Assembly: GCF_032118995.1 (NCBI RefSeq)
Contig: NC_092650.1
Coordinates: 27,521,501 to 27,585,500, forward strand
DNA from: Asterias amurensis
Lineage: Eukaryota; Echinodermata; Asteroidea; Forcipulatida; Asteriidae
DNA: 64,000 bases
Direction: 5' to 3'
Part shown: positions 59,701-64,000 of the stretch, piece after piece
Position numbering within the stretch: position 1 is the stretch's first letter
Layout: every line of letters begins with the position of its first letter
Made by a program: the position numbers and the translations under genes
Notes under the pieces: generated by a model
Database searches by the model: none
The model's input: only the letters and a program-made list of their open reading frames with translations
Told to the model about the DNA's origin: nothing

Positions 59701-62700
59701 TTGTTTCTTTTTATAGGATACCAAAAACAAAGACAACAAAGAAGAGGCCAAGACTGAAGAAACACAGACTGAAGAAACCCAAGCTGAATCTACTCCTCAC
59801 CAAGACACTGAAGAAAATCAAGACGTCCAACTTAATCTTAGTAAACTCAATGTTGAAGAAAATAGTGATAAACGGACAGAGCGGGTTGCAAACAGAGACA
59901 GTGAAGGACTTGAAGAACAACAAGTGGAACAAAATACCAACACAGATTCAAACCAGCCCACATCAGAGGTCATAGGGCAGAGGTCACAGGATGACCTTGT
60001 GAACTCTTCAAGTACAGATGCAGCTCAAGCTGACACAGCGTCTTCAGGAGTTGCTCCTGAAGATGATAAGGAGAATGTTGAGACAGATGGAGTCGAGGGA
60101 GGAGATGGTATTGATGGAGAAGATGATGCGGATTGTGATGAAGAGAATGAGGAGGGTGAAGACGGTGATGATAATGATGGATGGATTACTCCACAGAATA
60201 TCAGTCGTATTCGTGAAGGAGGTGTTAGCGACAGGCCAGAGGGAGTAGGCGTAGGATGTATGACAGCTGATTTTGCCATGCAGGTATGTACATACAAGGA
60301 TTCAGGCTATTATCTTTGCATATCCTCTGTTTTAATATGCCTCTGTAGCACAGAGTACAGTCCTCCCAGTAACTCTCCAAATCTCCAGTTGAAGGAGTAG
60401 CATGGGGAATATCAAATGAGTCCTAATTTCAATGAACTGTTGCAACTTTGGTTTGTGGTCATGGTTGTGGCTGATCAGTCTTCATTGGACTCAAGTTCTG
60501 ATGGCTGAATTATTGAAAAGTGGGTTCGATTCCTGATCATGACACTTATGTCCTTGAGCAAGGCTCAATAGAACTTTAGCCCTTTATAAAGTGTTAAATG
60601 GCTTGGTGCCCTTGACCTTTCAAGAATGAAGCATTTGGACTGCTAGTCTGGTAGCCTGATGCATGTGTTTTTATTGCTCTAAGTTTTACCCAATAATTAT
60701 TTATTAAGGTTTATCTATTTGTTTATTGACAGAATGTACTAATCCAGATTGGGATCCCAGTCCTTTCTGTTAACGGAATGCTCATCAGGAGCGCCAGGAG
60801 CTTTGTGCTGAGATGTCGAGGCTGCTTCAAGTAAGTTAAATCCTAAATAACACGTTTTAATCTGAAAGGTCCAGTTTGAGTTAAGCAAGGATCCATGATT
60901 ACAGTATGTGCTATGAGAACAAACATGGTTTTCATCGGGGATAAAGAATATTAATTTTTGTTTGTACCCATACACCGATGTCTATTAGCACTGTATACTC
61001 AGTACTTTCCTGAGTCCTGTGAACAAATATCAGAGGCATATAACTCTATTTTGCTTGAAGTTACAGGACGTAGAAATAGAATGTGTAGAATGCTTAGCCT
61101 TATTTTCGTCTGTGGTCAGCTTTCTATGGTCAGCTGTGGACATAGAGTATCAATACATTGTGATATGCATGTATGGCAAAATTCCATGGTCAGTTGCATT
61201 ACACTTTTTTGGTCATTTCTTGATCTTGGTGCTAGAAGTTCTATGTGAGATATTCTTTCCACTAAGTTTATAGACTGATTTGTACTTCACACCCAAGGCT
61301 TTGAATTGATGATATTAGAAATGTTGTAGACTTTCTGCTCTGGATGTTATAACGTTGTAAAAAGCTGTCAGTCGCATTACACAAAAAGGACATGGTAAAA
61401 AACATACTGGTACAATTTGACAACTTCCTCTAACCAAAAAGCTTGCGAAAGCTTTACTATATGTAACACACAACTATTATACATGAGTATCCAACAGGAT
61501 ACCTATAAATGGTCAGCAACTTGAACTTTCAGGTTTACATGGCAAAACCATGGTCAGTCGCATTACAGTTTTCCAGTCAATTTAGCCACGCCTACATGGA
61601 GCCCAAGCTGAGTTCTTACTGTGCAAAATTGGGTTCATTCCTTGTTAACAACTTTTAAAAAAATTGTTTCATATGTTAGCTATAACTTTTAAGTGGAAAG
61701 AAAGTTGTGACAAAAACTTAAGTGGAAAGAAAGTTGTGACAAAAGTTGGTGTCATGTCCATGTTTGCTTGGAATTCCCCATGTATGACAAAATGAATTAA
61801 CTTTCCTTTAATAACTTAAAGGAACACGTTGCCTTGGATCGGTCGAGTTGGTCTTTGAAAAGCGTTTGTAACCGTTTGTTATAAAATGCATGGGTAGAAA
61901 GATGTTGTAAAAGTAGAATAGAATGATCCACACAAACATGCCTCTAAATTGCACGGTTTTCCTTTTACCTCATCGACTAACACGGTCGGTCATTTATGGG
62001 AGTCAAATTTTTGACTCCCATAAATGGCCGACCGTGTTAGTTCGCACAGTAACAGGAAAACCACGCAATTTTGAGGCAAATTTGTGTGGATTATTGTATT
62101 CTACTTAAAAAAAATCTTTCCAACCATATGCATTTTATAAAAAAACGGTTACAAACGCTTTTTATAGACCAACTCGTCCGATCCAAGGCAACGTGTTCCT
62201 TTAAGTTACTTTATCTGCACTAAGCCGATTTATAAAACATCACCATTGCAAAAACTCATTATATTTCTTGGTATCTAATCTTTTTGCTCCTGTACAGAAT
62301 TACAAACAAAATGGACAAGGTCTTCTGCCCTCACTGTGGTAACAAGACATTAAACAAAGTAACCATGACAACAGGTGAAGATGGCAGTCAACGTATTCAT
62401 CTCTCACAGCGAAAAGTCATCAATAAACGAGGAATGAAGGTAGGCAAGGTCCTAAATCTCCCTCATTGGTCAAACTATTGTAAACAGAAGGTAATAATAA
62501 TAATGAAGAAAAATTTATGAAGCGCAAAACAATAGCAGAAAGAATCCGCCTCAAGGGGTTGGAAAAGAACAACAATAAAAGTCTGAACCAGACAAACTTA
62601 CAAAGCAAAGTATTACACAGTAAAATAATTTAAAAATCTAGATAATACAGAAAGCTGGCACATATTTAAAAAAATAAACAACCAATTTAAAAAGATGAGA

Positions 62701-63450
62701 CTTGCAAAAGTTAAAAAACAATGTCAAAGTCATAAATACTGAAAAAAATGAATAATACTAACAGCTTTTGCATTTTACATCGTAACAAGTACTGTACAAT
62801 AACGACAATTCAAATTTTACAATGTTAAACAATACTGCTTAAAAAGATCAGTCTCAAGGTGGGTTCGAATCTCTGTCATAGTTGTTTAGTCTTTGGATGA
62901 GACACTTTACACTTATGTTGGTCCTAAGAGGCAGGGAATGGAAGTCCGTCAGATCTGCCATGTACAAACAATTTTCCATGTGAAATGGATTATGTCCATT
63001 GTGCATTTTTAAAAATTATTCTAGCAAAAATCAGGCCATTCAACTTTAAGTTGCTTTCTTGGCATTAGTGAGGTTTGAAAATTGTATTTAGCCTGAATAA
63101 GTATTATTATTATTATGATGAAGTGCATAATTTAAACCACTTAACAATGTTAAATAATTTATGCTTAAATTACTTAACAGTTTCCTCTGCCACTACCAAA
63201 GGGAGGAAAACACGCTGATAATCCCATCCTCGTCGCTGATCAACCGATTGCTCATAATCATCTCTCTCGTAAAGCTCAGATGAAGACGGATATCTTCAAC
63301 TCGGATTACGTGAGCGGAACCTCTCCGTTTGCTTTGAATGATACAACCAGTAAATCAGCACAGCTTGGTGTCCGTGGTTTCACCAGTAACGCTGCCCACA
63401 ATCGACGCAATCCAAACCAAGTCAAACCAAGAAAAGGGCGCAAGAAATGA
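56733..63450 (+). CDS. NOB1: RNA-binding endonuclease NOB1 (18S rRNA 3' end maturation)
   Basis: Eight exons: 56733-56801, 58206-58338, 58894-59027, 59511-59582, 59717-60283, 60733-60830, 62298-62439 and 63181-63450. They join in phase to 494 residues (human NOB1 has 412). NOB1 cleaves 20S pre-rRNA at the 3' end of 18S rRNA inside cytoplasmic pre-40S particles. The N-terminal PIN domain shows the acidic residues Asp12 (VVVDT), Glu38 (VVSEI) and Asp85 (SSVDL), and TRKRLAVLPYELKY is typical. Exon 5 (189 codons) is a long acidic, Gln/Glu/Asp-rich linker that explains the extra length, ending in GWITPQNI and VGCMTADFAMQ. A zinc ribbon follows: Cys353/Cys356 and Cys368/Cys371 (CRGC, CPHC). The basic C-terminus ends in RKGRKK. 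All introns are GT-AG except intron 1, which starts with GC (CAG then GCAAGT). The start sits 50 bp after a foldback transposon and a second copy lies in intron 1. Confidence 0.96.
56959..57617 (-). mobile_element. 659-bp long-arm foldback transposon, copy 2 (8-bp TSD)
   Basis: Perfect duplication ATGGTTCG (56951-56958 and 57618-57625). Nearly identical to the copy at 56025-56682, but the asymmetric loop and the terminal C/G bases show that it is inserted in the opposite orientation. It lies in NOB1 intron 1, about 155 bp after exon 1. Confidence 0.88.
57937..58069 (+). mobile_element. 132-bp MITE, copy 3 (NOB1 intron 1)
   Basis: Perfect 8-bp duplication AATTAAAA (57929-57936 and 58070-58077). 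The terminal repeats are slightly eroded (GCGCC shortened on both arms). It lies about 137 bp before NOB1 exon 2. Confidence 0.85.
60500..60680 (+). mobile_element. SINE-like fragment, NOB1 intron 5
   Basis: GTGGGTTCGATTCCTGATCA (B box) and GACACTTATGTCCTTGAGCA follow the pattern of a tRNA-derived SINE head and start of body. Ends not defined. Confidence 0.5.
61689..61746 (+). repeat. 29-bp perfect tandem duplication in NOB1 intron 6
   Basis: The unit beginning TTAAGTGGAAAGAAAGTTGT is repeated head to tail at 61689-61717 and 61718-61746. Three GTCAGTYGCATTACA motifs lie upstream at about 180-bp spacing (61191, 61368, 61552). Confidence 0.65.
61816..62204. mobile_element. TTAA MITE family C, copy 3 (NOB1 intron 6)
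   Basis: Same 389-390-bp foldback with TTAA on both sides and a perfect central stem. It ends about 90 bp before NOB1 exon 7. Confidence 0.87.
62500..62610 (-). mobile_element. SINE/LINE 3' tail, NOB1 intron 7
   Basis: On the minus strand AACCCCTTGAGGCGGATTC leads through a CGCTTCATAAATTTTTC stretch into (ATT)n, the arrangement of CR1/L2-related 3' tails. Fragment only. Confidence 0.45.
62862..63118 (+). mobile_element. SINE-like element with (ATT)n tail, NOB1 intron 7
   Basis: GGTGGGTTCGAATCTCTGTC (B box), GATGAGACACTTTACACTTA and GGCAGGGAATGGAAGTCCG, ending in a TATTATTATTATTATG tail. About 255 bp; it ends 60 bp before the last NOB1 exon. Confidence 0.55.
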
Positions 63451-63591
63451 TGGATAAATTTTACACTTAAAAATTTGGCTGTAAAAGTGACACAACATTT
63501 CTGCGAGAGAAATTTGGCATCATTCAGTTTTAAAGGGAGTGGGTCATAGATTGTTTTTTATCAACATAATATTGACTTATAGGAAATTGTC

Positions 63592-63597
63592 AATAAA
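63592..63597 (+). terminator. Candidate poly(A) signal for NOB1
   Basis: AATAAA lies 142 nt after the NOB1 stop. A second AATAAA lies at 63954-63959. Either could be used. Confidence 0.45.
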
Positions 63598-64000
63598 GGT
63601 TCCATATAGTCACCTGTGAAAGTTTTAGCTGAATTCAGTGTCTGCTCCTTGAGGAAAACGGCAAAAAAAATGTCACAGCGTTTTCTTCAAAACTTATGCG
63701 GGGTACCAACCGTATCTCAGTCCGCAGTTCACAAACTTATACCACAGAAATGTCGATCTCCAAAACTCCCCTTGCGATGAGTTCTGGACATTCAATTTTT
63801 TCTACATATCAGCGATCTTGTTATTAGATGCATTGCATCCTGCAAAGGTCAATCTCATTTTAAAATTATAAAAAAAAATCATAATTATTTTTTATTATTG
63901 AGCTATTTTACAATTATTAATAGACAGTCCTTTTGATAGTTTCAAAAATATTGAATAAATTTTAGAAACAAAATCAGCAAATCTATGGTACTGAAGCAAA

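Noticed and set aside
59924-60400. Separate 158-codon acidic gene
   Set aside because: Part of NOB1 exon 5 in the same frame, running on into intron 5.
63529-63780. Another family A MITE after the NOB1 stop
   Set aside because: Only TTTAAAGGGAGTGG and CACCTGTGAAAGTTTTAGCT resemble the family; too weak to call.

Overview
The window is animal nuclear DNA, AT-rich and intron-bearing. It most likely comes from an echinoderm, probably a sea star. That assignment rests on inference: the gene set is bilaterian, and the dense palindromic TTAA-flanked miniature transposons and the self-complementary CACAAAGAGTTAGGAC-type element are of a kind I associate with echinoderm genomes. No database comparison was possible. 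No rRNA, intact tRNA, CRISPR array or bacterial feature is visible, and I see no retrovirus, LTR element or Polinton.

Genes. Four host protein genes can be supported. (1) 12681-13805 (+) is an intronless seven-helix membrane protein resembling vertebrate PRRT3/PRRT4. (2) 46040-47080 (+) is an intronless testis-specific serine/threonine kinase of the TSSK4 type. (3) 51167-54603 (-) is the ESCRT-III protein CHMP1A in at least six exons; its start-codon exon is not located. (4) 56733-63450 (+) is the complete eight-exon gene for NOB1, the 20S pre-rRNA endonuclease. TSSK4 and CHMP1 are convergent; CHMP1 and NOB1 are head to head. A fifth coding piece, a THAP zinc-finger exon at 43991-44333 with one frame break, lies inside a 1.2-kb DNA transposon and is not a host gene.

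Repeats. From 1 to about 43 kb the window is gene-poor (one gene) and full of short elements. Three MITE families share TTAA target duplications and AG-starting ends. Family A (about 385 bp, ten or more copies or relics) carries interchangeable central hairpins. Family B (about 370 bp, three copies) twice lies directly against an A copy. Family C (about 390 bp, three copies) is a near-perfect foldback. There are also foldbacks beginning CAGGGCCC, a 719-bp element with a 9-bp duplication (27596-28314), tRNA-headed SINEs, two LINE fragments, several diverged tandem repeats, a GTTGTC-type hexanucleotide tract (25712-26128) and six G/C homopolymer runs.

The CHMP1-NOB1 interval stands out. Two 658-659-bp long-arm foldback elements with perfect 8-bp duplications lie in opposite orientation on either side of NOB1 exon 1; the first ends 50 bp before the start codon. 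A 132-bp element with 8-bp duplications is present three times nearby. The kinase, ESCRT protein and ribosome-assembly nuclease have no evident shared pathway; what they share is a neighbourhood heavily remodelled by transposons.
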